Origin: an uncultured Oceanospirillaceae bacterium
Lineage (GTDB): Bacteria > Pseudomonadota > Gammaproteobacteria > Pseudomonadales > Balneatricaceae
Direction: 5' to 3'
Assembly (NCBI GenBank): GCA_937138495.1
Contig: CAKZPE010000087.1
Location: forward strand, 1-64,000
Length of the DNA stretch: 64,000 nucleotides
Shown here one piece after another: positions 43,174-52,246 of this stretch (its first letter is position 1; every line of letters starts with the position of its first letter). Made by a program: the position numbers and the translations under genes. The notes under the pieces are model-generated. The model was not told the DNA's origin, searched no databases, and worked only from the letters and a program-made list of their open reading frames with translations.

Positions 43174-45498
43174 ATGGCCAAAAAGAAGATCGCCACCTAT
43201 AAAGGCTCAGCCGGTGGCTGGGGGGCGCTCGCCAGTACATCCAGGCACTTGCTGAAAAGCGAGAACCCGGTAAAAAACATTCGCAGCCTGATGCGCACCA
43301 ACCAACATAAAGGCTTTGACTGTCCGGGCTGCGCCTGGGGTGACCAGAAATCCGGTCATAAGGTCAGCTTCTGCGAAAACGGCGCAAAAGCCGTTAACTG
43401 GGAAGCCACTGCGAAGAAAGTAGGCGCAGACTTTTTTGCCAAGAATACCGTCAGCTATCTCGATACCCAGACCGATTACTTTCTGGAGTATCAGGGCCGC
43501 CTGACCGATCCGATGCGCTACAACCGCGAAACAGACCGTTATGAACCGGTCAGCTGGGATGCGGCTTTTCAGCTCATCGCCCGCCACCTGAATGCGCTGG
43601 ATAACCCCGATCAGGCAGAATTCTATACATCAGGACGGGCCAGCAACGAAGCGGCCTTCCTGTATCAGTTGTTTGTCCGCAGCTTCGGTACCAACAACTT
43701 CCCGGACTGCTCCAACATGTGCCACGAAGCCAGCGGCGTTGCCCTGCGCGAAACCATTGGCGTAGGTAAAGGCACCGTCACTATGGATGACTTTGCCCAG
43801 GCAGATGCCATCTTCGTCTTCGGTCAGAACCCGGGCACCAACCACCCACGGATGCTGGACACCCTGCGTCAGGCATCGAAACGCGGCGCGACGATTGTCA
43901 GCTTTAACAACCTGCGCGAACGGGGCCTTGAACGCTTTACTAACCCGCAAAAGCCCATGGAAATGCTGACCAACGGTTATACCGAAATCAGTAAGCACTA
44001 CTACACGCCTAAACTGGGCGGCGACATGGCGCTGGTACGGGGCATTGTAAAAGCCCTGCTGGAACTGGATGCAGAACGTCAGTCCATGGGCAAAAACAGC
44101 CTGCTGGATCACCACTTCCTGACCCAGCATGCCGAAGGCGTAGATGCCTATCTGGAGTTGGTGAAAAACTCTGACTGGGCGACTCTTGAAGAACAGTCCG
44201 GCATCAGCCGCGAAGACATGTTCAAGGTTGCCGGTATCTATGCCCGCTCTGAACGGGTCATCTGCAGCTGGGCAATGGGCCTGACTCAGCACAAACACTC
44301 CGTGGCAATCCTGCAGGAAATTGTTAACCTGCTGCTGTTACGGGGCAACATCGGTAAGCCTGGCGCTGGCGCCTGCCCGGTACGTGGCCACAGTAACGTA
44401 CAGGGTGACCGCACCGTCGGTATCGATGAGAAAGCCCCTAAGCCACTGATCGACAAAATGGAAGCTGTCTTCAAAACCGCAATGCCACGGGAACGGGGTC
44501 ACAACGCCATTCAGGCAGTTCAGGCCATGCTGGAAGGTGAGAGTAAAGTCTTTATCGGCATGGGCGGAAACTTTGCAGCAGCTATGTCCGATACAGATGC
44601 CACCCGCCAGGCACTGCGTAACTGTAACCTGACAGTGAATGTCAGCACCAAGCTGAACCGCTGTCACCTGACCCCCGGTGAAGATTCTCTGATTCTGCCG
44701 TGTCTGGGCCGTACTGAAGTCGACCAGACCGTTGCCGGCGAACAGCGCATCACCGTTGAAGATTCCATGTGTATGGTTCACAGCTCAGGCGGCGTACTGC
44801 CACCGGCCAGTGACCAGCTGAAATCGGAAGTAAACATCATTGCCAATATGGCGCAGAAAACCCTGGGCAACCACCCGGTTGACTGGCTGCATCTGGCGGA
44901 AGATAACGACCGCATCCGCAAGCTGATCGAAGCCTGCATTCCCGGCTTCCATGATTTCAACGAACGCCTGGAACAGCCTGGCGGCTTCTATCTGGGCAAC
45001 ACCGCCGCCCAGCGGATCTGGATGACTGAAAACCATCGTGCCAATATCATGAGCAACCCGCTGCCGGAACAGCTGATCGCCGATCAGATCAAGCAGCAGA
45101 CGGCCCCTGAAGGCACGGATATTTTCACCCTGCAGACGCTGCGTTCACACGATCAGTACAACACCACCGTATACGGCTATAACGACCGCTACCGGGGTGT
45201 GAAAGGGATCCGTAAAGTAGTCTTCATGCATCAGGAAGATATGGATAAACTGGGCCTGAATCCGGAACAGGAAATCACCCTGACGTCCCACTGGCACGAT
45301 GGCAGCGAACGCTCCGTCAGCGGTTTTAAAGCCGTTGCCTACGACATCCCGAAAGGCAACATGGCGGCGTACTATCCGGAAACCAACCCACTGGTACCGC
45401 TGGACAGCTACGGCGACCGCAGCTTTACACCAACCTCTAAAGCCATTGCGATCAGCATCAAAACTGACAGCAACAGCAACGCGATTAAGCTCGGCTAA
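43174..45498 (+). CDS. FdhF/YdeP family molybdopterin oxidoreductase
   Basis: 774 residues, related to formate dehydrogenase alpha chains but of the YdeP branch. The N-terminal CPGCAWGD lacks a full four-Cys iron-sulfur motif of classical FdhF. The molybdopterin domains are visible in SGRASNEAAFLYQLF, DCSNMCHEASGVAL, VFGQNPGTNHPRM and RGHSNVQGDRTVGI. No selenocysteine codon is seen. The substrate is not established for this branch; E. coli YdeP is tied to acid resistance. AAAGGAA precedes the ATG, and a Fur-like box lies upstream. The stop codon is inside a 13-bp tandem repeat. Confidence 0.9.
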   Translation: MAKKKIATYKGSAGGWGALASTSRHLLKSENPVKNIRSLMRTNQHKGFDCPGCAWGDQKSGHKVSFCENGAKAVNWEATAKKVGADFFAKNTVSYLDTQTDYFLEYQGRLTDPMRYNRETDRYEPVSWDAAFQLIARHLNALDNPDQAEFYTSGRASNEAAFLYQLFVRSFGTNNFPDCSNMCHEASGVALRETIGVGKGTVTMDDFAQADAIFVFGQNPGTNHPRMLDTLRQASKRGATIVSFNNLRERGLERFTNPQKPMEMLTNGYTEISKHYYTPKLGGDMALVRGIVKALLELDAERQSMGKNSLLDHHFLTQHAEGVDAYLELVKNSDWATLEEQSGISREDMFKVAGIYARSERVICSWAMGLTQHKHSVAILQEIVNLLLLRGNIGKPGAGACPVRGHSNVQGDRTVGIDEKAPKPLIDKMEAVFKTAMPRERGHNAIQAVQAMLEGESKVFIGMGGNFAAAMSDTDATRQALRNCNLTVNVSTKLNRCHLTPGEDSLILPCLGRTEVDQTVAGEQRITVEDSMCMVHSSGGVLPPASDQLKSEVNIIANMAQKTLGNHPVDWLHLAEDNDRIRKLIEACIPGFHDFNERLEQPGGFYLGNTAAQRIWMTENHRANIMSNPLPEQLIADQIKQQTAPEGTDIFTLQTLRSHDQYNTTVYGYNDRYRGVKGIRKVVFMHQEDMDKLGLNPEQEITLTSHWHDGSERSVSGFKAVAYDIPKGNMAAYYPETNPLVPLDSYGDRSFTPTSKAIAISIKTDSNSNAIKLG

Positions 45499-45594
45499 AG
45501 AGCTCGGCTAAAGAGCTCGGCTAAAGAGCTCGGCTAAAGAGCTCGGCTAAAAGGCTCGGTTAAAAGGCCCAGCTAAAAAGGCCCGGCTAAAAAG
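45489..45594 (+). repeat. 13-14-bp tandem repeat over the stop codon of the YdeP-type gene
   Basis: Eight units of GCTCGGCTAAAGA: four identical (45489-45540), one GCTCGGCTAAAAG, one with a T change, then two of 14 bases with G to C changes. The first unit supplies the last codons and the TAA stop; because 13 is not a multiple of three, later units present TAA in each frame in turn. Confidence 0.95.
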
Positions 45595-45619
45595 CCAGAC
45601 TGATCAAAGCAAAAACTCA

Positions 45620-45650
45620 CAGGCCCTGCACATACAGGGCCTGTTTTTTT
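45620..45650 (+). terminator. Terminator after the YdeP-type gene
   Basis: CAGGCCCTG, loop CACATA, CAGGGCCTG, seven T's. It may also help end the convergent transporter transcript. Confidence 0.9.
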
Positions 45651-45658
45651 GTCACAGG

Positions 45659-47254
45659 TTATAACGCCTTACTGGCGTTCCTCAGGCCGATATACAGACT
45701 GACGCACATCGCCAGCAGCACAACCGTAAACGGCAGGCCGGTAGACACAGCCATTGCCTGCAGCGCACCCAGTGCCTCTGAGCCACCCACCAGCAAGAGA
45801 ACAATCGCCACAATACCCTCAAACGAGCACCAGAACACCCGCTGTGAAACCGGTGCATCGTTCTTACCGCCCGCGGTAATGGAATCAATGACCAGCGAGC
45901 CGGAATCCGATGAAGTAATAAAGAACACCAGCACCAGCACAATGCCCACCATCGACAGTAACGCGCTGAACGGGAAGTCCTGCACCATCTCAAACAGCTT
46001 CAGCTCCTGCGCAACCGCCGCAACCGGCGCACTGGCATCGGCCACAACCTGGCTGATAGCAGTCCCCCCAAAGGCTCCCATCCAGGCGATACACAGCAAA
46101 GTCGGAATGAAGATTACGCACAGCACAAACTCCCGCACAGTCCGCCCCCGGGAAACCCGGGCAATGAACATGCCTACAAATGGCGACCAGGAAATCCACC
46201 AGGCCCAGTAGAACGACGTCCAGCCCTGGGCGAAGTTAGTATCTTCACGGCCGAATGGCATCGATAACCAGACCACTTCTTTAACATAGGCCGCACCGCC
46301 GGAGAAAATAGCCATCATGATATCGCCGGTCGGTCCGACCAGCATAATCACCAGCAGTAATAACAGTGCCAGCCCCATGTTAATTTCAGACAGCACCTTC
46401 ACACCGCCATCCAGCCCCCTTACCACAGAGACAATCGCTATAGCTGTAATGACGGTTACCAGCACCACAATCGCCACTGAACCGGTGCCCCAGCCAAACA
46501 GATAGTTAAAACCGGACAGCGCCTGCCGGGTTCCGAACCCAAGCGAGGTTGTCAGCCCGAACAGGGTGGCAAAAACCGCAAGGGTATCAATCAGGTGGCC
46601 CCAAAAGCCCCAGACCCGCTCACCCAGCAGAGGGTAAAAAGCAGATCTCAGGGTTAAGGGTAAGTTGTGATTATACGAAAAGAAGGCCAGCGCCAGCGCA
46701 ACAACGGCATAAATTGCCCAGGGGTGCAGTCCCCAATGAAAAATCGTAGCCGCCATTGCCAGATCCCTTGCTGCTGCAACGTCACCTGCAGCCGCACCTA
46801 AGGGTGCCCAGTCAGTCCGCACGCCATCTTCGCCCACAACCACACCGCCCATGGAAGAGCCAAAATGGGAAATCGGTTCAGATACACCGAAGAACATCAG
46901 GCCAATCCCCATACCGGCAGCAAACAGCATGGCAAACCAGCCGATATAGCTGAAATCCGGCGTTGCGTCCTGACCGCCCAGACGCACCTTCCCCAGCGGC
47001 GTCACCACTAAAAGCAGGCCAAACAACACAAAGATATTGGCTGCCGACAGGAAGAACCAGTCAAAGGTGCTGGTGATGGCCGGCCGCAGCCAGCCAAAGA
47101 ACGCTGCCGCGCCTTCCTGAAACATCAGGGTGATTAAAACGAACGCAACAATGCTCAGTCCTGAGATTAAAAAAACCGGATTATGGATATCCAGTCCGAA
47201 GGGCGTGATATTATCCTGACCAATCTTAAAACTGGTCTTTATGTCATCACTCAT
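45659..47254 (-). CDS. BCCT family transporter (betaine/choline/carnitine type)
   Basis: 531 residues from the ATG at 47254 (GGAG upstream); the open frame extends further without support. About twelve membrane segments. Family marks: AAGMGIGLMFFGVSEPISHF, HWGLHPWAIYAVVALALAFF and the Trp-rich SFYWAWWISWSPFVGMFIARVSRGRTVREF. It takes up compatible solutes or related trimethylammonium compounds with sodium or protons. The long C-terminal osmosensing tail of BetP/BetT is absent, so specificity and osmotic gating are open. Confidence 0.93.
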   Translation of the reverse strand: MSDDIKTSFKIGQDNITPFGLDIHNPVFLISGLSIVAFVLITLMFQEGAAAFFGWLRPAITSTFDWFFLSAANIFVLFGLLLVVTPLGKVRLGGQDATPDFSYIGWFAMLFAAGMGIGLMFFGVSEPISHFGSSMGGVVVGEDGVRTDWAPLGAAAGDVAAARDLAMAATIFHWGLHPWAIYAVVALALAFFSYNHNLPLTLRSAFYPLLGERVWGFWGHLIDTLAVFATLFGLTTSLGFGTRQALSGFNYLFGWGTGSVAIVVLVTVITAIAIVSVVRGLDGGVKVLSEINMGLALLLLLVIMLVGPTGDIMMAIFSGGAAYVKEVVWLSMPFGREDTNFAQGWTSFYWAWWISWSPFVGMFIARVSRGRTVREFVLCVIFIPTLLCIAWMGAFGGTAISQVVADASAPVAAVAQELKLFEMVQDFPFSALLSMVGIVLVLVFFITSSDSGSLVIDSITAGGKNDAPVSQRVFWCSFEGIVAIVLLLVGGSEALGALQAMAVSTGLPFTVVLLAMCVSLYIGLRNASKAL

Positions 47255-47370
47255 AGTACTGCTCCAATTTGTTATTGTAGTAATAGCAAAAATGCGCCCA
47301 TGTACCATGTTTTACCGCCTGTAATCATGGCGCAGCGAAAACAGACAGACCCGAATTCAGAGAAATTGAT

Positions 47371-48003
47371 ATGCAATTTTTCAAGCAGCGCCGGCAACAC
47401 AAATTACGCCAGAGCATTGTCGATGGCGACATCATGACGGTAAAAAAACAACTGGCAAAACTGGGTGACGATGCGCAAACGGTTCTGCTGGATGGCCCGG
47501 ACTCTGCCGGTATTTCCCCCCAGGAGCTGGCCATTCTCAGCAACCAGCCAAAGGTACTGGAACAGTTGCTGCAGGCAGGTTTGTCCGCCAACCGTAAGGA
47601 CAGCCAACAGCAGCCGCTGCTGTATCTGGCACTGCAACAGGAACAAAGCCTGGCACTAATCAGTGCACTGCTACAGAACGGTGCCTGTACTGAACCGGAT
47701 GATCTGAATGATCAACTGCCGGAAACCGCCCTGCTGGCCTGTCTGGTTTATCAGGTCAGCCCACTGACACTGCATATCAGCCGCCTGGCGGAACAGGGCG
47801 CGAATCTGCACTGCACTGACCGGCAGGGAAACAACCTGCTGCATTACGCCCTGCTACTGGAAGATCAGAACCTGATCCAGTTACTGATTAACAGCGACCT
47901 GACTCCTGACGATCTCTCACCGGAGCAATACCCGACAACAATGTTCACATACGCTAAACGCTGTGCCGAAGACTTGAGGGTACGGCGTCTGATGATGGGC
48001 TGA
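47371..48003 (+). CDS. Ankyrin repeat protein
   Basis: 210 residues, soluble. About four ankyrin-like repeats can be traced: SPQELAILSNQPKVLEQLLQAG, QPLLYLALQQEQSLALISALLQNG, LPETALLACL...ISRLAEQG and QGNNLLHYALLLEDQNLIQLLINS. The N-terminus is basic (MQFFKQRRQHKLRQ). Such proteins bind other proteins; the partner is unknown. It is divergent from the BCCT transporter and followed by a terminator shared with ridA. Confidence 0.8.
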   Translation: MQFFKQRRQHKLRQSIVDGDIMTVKKQLAKLGDDAQTVLLDGPDSAGISPQELAILSNQPKVLEQLLQAGLSANRKDSQQQPLLYLALQQEQSLALISALLQNGACTEPDDLNDQLPETALLACLVYQVSPLTLHISRLAEQGANLHCTDRQGNNLLHYALLLEDQNLIQLLINSDLTPDDLSPEQYPTTMFTYAKRCAEDLRVRRLMMG

Positions 48004-48024
48004 GCACCGCCAGCACAAACAAAA

Positions 48025-48049
48025 ACGCCCCGGTAAAAACCGGGGCGTT
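48025..48049. terminator. Terminator between ankyrin gene and ridA copy
   Basis: ACGCCCCGGT, loop AAAA, ACCGGGGCGT, with a preceding A run that reads as T's on the minus strand. Confidence 0.8.
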
Positions 48050-48070
48050 ATCGATTACTTATATACGGTT

Positions 48071-48424
48071 TTACTTTTTAACCGCAGCAATCACCGAGAT
48101 TTCAAACAGCAATTCCTGACGGGCCATACGGGCCTCAACGCAAGCACGGGCCGGTGCAAAACCGGTTGGCACCCAGGCGTTCCAGATTTCGTTCATCGCG
48201 GCGAAATCCTTCATATCCCGCAGGTAAATCGTAGCAGACAGGATGTGTTCCAGATCGCTACCAGCCTGAGTCAGTAGCGCTTCAACTTTATCCAGTGTGC
48301 TCTGAGTCTGTTCCTGAATACCTGCAGACGCATCTGCCGCCACCTGACCACACAGGTAGATAGTATCGTTATGAATTACAATGCGGCTGGAGCGTTCGTT
48401 AGTATCCTGGCGTTCAATAGTCAT
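48071..48424 (-). CDS. RidA family protein (tandem copy 1)
   Basis: A 117-residue RidA/YjgF-YER057c-UK114 protein of the YabJ-like branch. It has TIYLCGQVAADASAGIQEQTQSTL and the typical C-terminal PARACVEARMARQELLFEISVIAA, including the Arg (EARMA) that binds the substrate carboxylate in enamine deaminases. Such proteins hydrolyse reactive enamines or imines from PLP enzymes. It is about 80% identical by eye to the next gene and separated from it by about 150 bases with a terminator. Confidence 0.9.
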   Translation of the reverse strand: MTIERQDTNERSSRIVIHNDTIYLCGQVAADASAGIQEQTQSTLDKVEALLTQAGSDLEHILSATIYLRDMKDFAAMNEIWNAWVPTGFAPARACVEARMARQELLFEISVIAAVKK

Positions 48425-48528
48425 GTGTGTTTCCGAAATCTGTAAGTTATCTGTAAAAGGCCAACAGTCTACCCGCTCAACAGCCTGATACCAGCCTGCT
48501 GACCATAAAATTTCACAGTCAGAAAACG

Positions 48529-48558
48529 AAAACGCCCCGGCACAGGCCAGGGCGTTTA
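48529..48558 (-). terminator. Terminator after ridA copy 2
   Basis: On the minus strand AAACGCCC pairs with GGGCGTTT and is followed by TCG; it closely resembles the terminator after copy 1, which fits duplication of the whole unit. Confidence 0.7.
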
Positions 48559-48577
48559 TATAACTGCTATCGGATAT

Positions 48578-48931
48578 TTACTGTTTTTCAGCAGCAACCA
48601 CAGAGATTTCTACCAATAACTCAGGACGGGCCATACGGGCTTCAACACAGGCACGGGCCGGCGCATGACCAGCAGGTACCCAGGCATCCCATACTTCATT
48701 CATCGCCGCGAAGTCTTTCATATCACGCACGTAGATAGTGGCAGACAACATATTCTCACGATCGCTGCCAGCCTGTTCCAGCAAAGCATCCACTTTATCC
48801 AGCATGGTCTGCGTCTGCTCTTTAATGTCCGCAGAAGCATCTGCAGCCACCTGACCACACAGGTAAACTGTACCGTTATGCTTAACAATGCGGCTCATGC
48901 GCTGCTGGGTTTCCAGACGTTCGATAGTCAT
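48578..48931 (-). CDS. RidA family protein (tandem copy 2)
   Basis: 117 residues, with VYLCGQVAADASADIKEQTQTML, DFAAMNEVWDAWVPAGHAPARACVEARMARPELLVEISVVAA. It has the same length and residue layout as copy 1, with which it forms a head-to-tail duplication of period about 507 bases. Each gene has its own terminator. Whether the copies differ in substrate cannot be told; the substrate Arg is kept in both. Confidence 0.9.
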   Translation of the reverse strand: MTIERLETQQRMSRIVKHNGTVYLCGQVAADASADIKEQTQTMLDKVDALLEQAGSDRENMLSATIYVRDMKDFAAMNEVWDAWVPAGHAPARACVEARMARPELLVEISVVAAEKQ

Positions 48932-49079
48932 ATGTCTTTCCGATCTCTGTAGTTAATCTGTAAAGCGCAATAGTCTACCTGCTGATGAGGAGCTTTCCAG
49001 CAGGATCATTTCGAATTACCCGGACAAAACAGGGGAAAGTACCAAATAGGATAAAAACAGCAGAAAAATAAAAAGCAGA

Positions 49080-49105
49080 AGGCTGCCACGGGGCCGCAGC
49101 AGCCT
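49080..49105 (-). terminator. Hairpin after the CoA-binding gene
   Basis: AGGCTGC...GCAGCCT with an inner GC-rich loop; on the minus strand it is followed by TCTGCTTTTTATTTTTC. Confidence 0.7.
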
Positions 49106-49117
49106 GTTACTCAGGCA

Positions 49118-49531
49118 CTATGCACTCTGAGGTAATTCCAGACGGGGTAATTCAATTGCCGGACACTTATCCATTACAACCTGCAGACCGGCCGCAGCAG
49201 CCTTGGCAGCAGCCGGTTCATTGATCACACCCAGCTGCATCCAGACCGCTTTAGCGTTTACCGCAATGGCTTCATCTACCGCATCACCCGCTTCAACTGA
49301 GTTACGGAAGATATCCACAAGATCAATCGGCTCATTAATATCCGCCAGACTGCCGACGACCGTCTGGCCATGAATTTCTTCGCCAACCTTATTCGGATTC
49401 ACCGGGATAACGTGATAGCCCTTAGAAAGCAGGAAGTGCATGACCTGATTGCTGGCACGATGCGCTTTCGGGCTCGCACCCACCATCGCAATTGTTTTGG
49501 CACTGGTTAATACAGAACGTATTGTATCCAT
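49118..49531 (-). CDS. CoA-binding domain protein (YccU type)
   Basis: 137 residues from the ATG at 49531; a GTG three bases earlier is possible. It is a Rossmann-like CoA-binding domain: TIAMVGASPKAHRASNQVMHFL, YHVIPVNPNKVGEEIHGQ, PIDLVDIFRNSVEAG, and KAVWMQLGVINEPAAAKA. The general fold binds CoA or NAD, but the role in YccU proteins is unknown. It starts about four bases after moeB on the same strand. Confidence 0.88.
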   Translation of the reverse strand: MDTIRSVLTSAKTIAMVGASPKAHRASNQVMHFLLSKGYHVIPVNPNKVGEEIHGQTVVGSLADINEPIDLVDIFRNSVEAGDAVDEAIAVNAKAVWMQLGVINEPAAAKAAAAGLQVVMDKCPAIELPRLELPQSA

Positions 49532-49534
49532 CAC

Positions 49535-50299
49535 TCAACCTTCCTTCCGGTCGTTTTCTCCACAGCAGGGACACTGCGGATCGCGTTTTAACTTCAGACT
49601 GCGCCACTCCATGTAACGCGCATCCAGTAACAGTAGCTTGCCTACCAGTGGAGTACCCACACTGGCCAGAACCTTCAACGCTTCCATTGCCTGGACAGAA
49701 CCGATGATGCCCACCAATGGCGCCAGTACGCCGCTTTCAGAACAGGTCAGGTTTTCATCACTCCCCTCGCGGTATAAACACCGGTAACAGGGAGAATCTT
49801 CCTGGCGCGGATCAAACACCGCAACCTGTCCTTCAAGCCGGATGGCTGACCCGGAGACTAGTGGCTTTTTATGGGTTACACAAGCCTGATTGACACCAAA
49901 GCGGGTATCAAAATTGTCTGTGCAGTCCAGCACCAGATCAACTTTTTGCACCCACTTGCCCAGATCATCAGAGCTCAGACGCTGTTCAACCGTTTCAACT
50001 TCAATATCAGGATTAATTGATGCCAGCGTTGCCGCTGCGGAGGCCACTTTAGCGTTCCCGATGTCTTCAGTACCGTGGGCAATCTGACGCTGTAAGTTAG
50101 TCAGTTCTACCTTGTCGTCATCGACCAGAATCAGCTTACCGACGCCCGCTGCCGCCAGATACATCGCCACCGGGCTGCCCAGACCACCCACGCCCAGCAC
50201 CAGTACGGTTGCATTCAGCCAGGCTTCCTGTCCGCCAATTTCCACTTCCGGCAACATAATCTGCCGGCTGTACCGCAATAATTGCGCATCATCTAACAT
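49535..50299 (-). CDS. moeB: Molybdopterin-synthase adenylyltransferase / ThiF-type E1
   Basis: 254 residues. It adenylates the C-terminal Gly-Gly of a ubiquitin-like sulfur carrier (MoaD; some members act on ThiS). Landmarks: RYSRQIMLPEVEIGGQ, VLVLGVGGLGSPVAMYLAAAGVG (nucleotide loop), DNFDTRFGVNQAC, two zinc-binding Cys pairs (CYRCL and CPCC), and a GSVQAMEALK helix. It is in the hemA-prfA-prmC-moeB order found in many gammaproteobacteria. Confidence 0.93.
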   Translation of the reverse strand: MLDDAQLLRYSRQIMLPEVEIGGQEAWLNATVLVLGVGGLGSPVAMYLAAAGVGKLILVDDDKVELTNLQRQIAHGTEDIGNAKVASAAATLASINPDIEVETVEQRLSSDDLGKWVQKVDLVLDCTDNFDTRFGVNQACVTHKKPLVSGSAIRLEGQVAVFDPRQEDSPCYRCLYREGSDENLTCSESGVLAPLVGIIGSVQAMEALKVLASVGTPLVGKLLLLDARYMEWRSLKLKRDPQCPCCGENDRKEG

Positions 50300-50316
50300 C
50301 AGAATCCTCTACGCCG

Positions 50317-51156
50317 CTATAAGACCAACCGCTTACGTCCCCAGGTCATCCGGTCATTGCCGGCCAGATCCTGTGCGGACGCCACTTGTGAATATCCCTG
50401 CTCCCGCAGGATGTGCTGCACGGCGACCGCCTGATCATACCCGTGCTCAAACAACAGCCAGCCTTCGTTATATAACTGTTCCCAGGCCTGTGCAGAAATG
50501 GTTCTGATATCTGCCAGACCGTGATCATCTGCCACCAGGGCTGAGCGGGGCTCAAAACGGACATCCCCCTGCACCAGATGCGGATCTTCAGGATCGATAT
50601 AAGGCGGATTACTCACCACCATATGCAAACCTTCTGATACTGGCTCCAGCCAGCTGCCCTGTAGCACGGTAATATTACTAAGACCCAGTGAGCGGCGGTT
50701 CTGTTCCGCTAATTCTGCGGCCTCTGCTACAAAATCCACTGCAAACACCTGCCAGACAGGCCGCTCAGTGGCCAGCGCCAGTGCAATTGCACCGGTACCT
50801 GTTCCAAGGTCAGCAACCTTTGCAGGCCCTGCCGGAAGCAGTTCCAGTGCTTTTTCAACCACACACTCGGTATCCGGCCGGGGAATCAGCGTACTGGCGT
50901 TCACCGCCAGATCAAAACTCCAGAAACTCCACTGGCCCAGTATATGCGCCACCGGTTCGCCATTGATGCGCCTTTGCAGCAAAGCTTCATACTGCACCTG
51001 CTGATCAGCCGTTAATACAGCATCAGGGTGCATCATCAGATAGGTTCGGGATTTATCAATTACATGACATAACAACAGTTCAACATCCAGTCGCGCTGAT
51101 TCGCTCAGCGCATCCAGATCATCACTGCGTTGTAATGCCTGTCGGATATCAGGCAT
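50317..51156 (-). CDS. prmC: Peptide chain release factor N5-glutamine methyltransferase
   Basis: Methylates the GGQ glutamine of release factors RF1 and RF2. 279 residues: a helical N-terminal domain (from MPDIRQALQRS), then the SAM-binding fold with VADLGTGTGAIALALA and the signature NPPYIDPEDPHL (NPPY). It overlaps the prfA stop by one base, so the enzyme is coupled to its substrate gene. Confidence 0.97.
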   Translation of the reverse strand: MPDIRQALQRSDDLDALSESARLDVELLLCHVIDKSRTYLMMHPDAVLTADQQVQYEALLQRRINGEPVAHILGQWSFWSFDLAVNASTLIPRPDTECVVEKALELLPAGPAKVADLGTGTGAIALALATERPVWQVFAVDFVAEAAELAEQNRRSLGLSNITVLQGSWLEPVSEGLHMVVSNPPYIDPEDPHLVQGDVRFEPRSALVADDHGLADIRTISAQAWEQLYNEGWLLFEHGYDQAVAVQHILREQGYSQVASAQDLAGNDRMTWGRKRLVL

Positions 51157-52244
51157 CAGTGTTCAGCAGACAGAGCGCCCAGCTGTTCCGCCTGATACTC
51201 ATTGACCAGCGGATCAACCACCTGCCCCAAAGCACCTTCCATCACCTCTGACAACTTATACAGTGTCAGGTTAATACGGTGATCGGTCACCCGGCCCTGT
51301 GGATAGTTATAGGTACGGATTCGCTCTGAACGGTCACCGCTGCCTACCAGACTTTTACGGGTGCTGGCCTGTTCTGCAGCATGCCGTTCCTGCTCCGCCG
51401 CCTGCAGTCGGGACGCCAGCAGTGACATCGCCTTGGCACGGTTCTTATGCTGGGAACGTTCTTCCTGACACTCAACCACCACTCCGGTAGGAATGTGCGT
51501 CAGACGGATTGCAGAATCCGTTTTGTTAACGTGCTGACCACCGGCCCCGGATGCCCGGAAGGTATCTACCCGTAAATCAGCCTTGTTGATTTCAATGGCA
51601 TCCGCCTCATCCATCTCCGCCATAATCGCTACGGTGCAGGCAGACGTATGAATACGGCCCTGCGACTCGGTCTCAGGCACACGTTGTACCCGGTGAGCAC
51701 CGGACTCAAACTTCAGACGGGAATACACGTCTTTGCCAATGATCCGCGTAATAATCTCTTTGTAGCCGCCGTGCTCGCCCTCGTTAGCGCTGACCACTTC
51801 GACCTTCCAGCCCTGGGTTTCTGCAAACCGGGAATACATACGGAATAAATCGCCGGAGAATATGGCCGCTTCATCGCCACCGGTACCGGCACGGACTTCC
51901 AGAAACACGTTACGGGCATCATTAGGATCTTTAGGCAACAGCAGGATCTGCAACTGGCCTTCCAGCTCTTCAATCTGCTGCTTAGCTCCGGCCACTTCTT
52001 CTTTGGCCATTTCCCGCATATCAGGATCAGAATCATCCTGCATCAGCAGCGCTTCTTCCAGATCACCCTGTGCACTCTGATACGCCTGAAAACACTGCAC
52101 AACCGGTTCAATCTCCGCATACTCCATTGAATAGGCACGGAACTGATCCTGGTTACCGATAACCCCTGCATCACCCAGCAGGGCCGCGAGCTCTTCATAG
52201 CGATCGGCCAGTGTTTCCAGTTTGGTTAAAATTGACGCTTTCAT
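51156..52244 (-). CDS. prfA: Peptide chain release factor 1
   Basis: RF1 ends translation at UAA and UAG. 362 residues. The catalytic loop RASGAGGQHVNKTDSAIRL (GGQ, whose Gln is methylated by PrmC) and the stop-codon-recognition PAT-like region (VQRVPETESQGRIHTSACTVAI) are intact. It starts two bases after hemA, on the same strand. Confidence 0.98.
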   Translation of the reverse strand: MKASILTKLETLADRYEELAALLGDAGVIGNQDQFRAYSMEYAEIEPVVQCFQAYQSAQGDLEEALLMQDDSDPDMREMAKEEVAGAKQQIEELEGQLQILLLPKDPNDARNVFLEVRAGTGGDEAAIFSGDLFRMYSRFAETQGWKVEVVSANEGEHGGYKEIITRIIGKDVYSRLKFESGAHRVQRVPETESQGRIHTSACTVAIMAEMDEADAIEINKADLRVDTFRASGAGGQHVNKTDSAIRLTHIPTGVVVECQEERSQHKNRAKAMSLLASRLQAAEQERHAAEQASTRKSLVGSGDRSERIRTYNYPQGRVTDHRINLTLYKLSEVMEGALGQVVDPLVNEYQAEQLGALSAEH

Positions 52245-52246
52245 TA

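Noticed and set aside
45489..45594. Attachment site or insertion-sequence end
   Set aside because: Simple tandem repeat without inverted ends or transposase; better explained by slippage.
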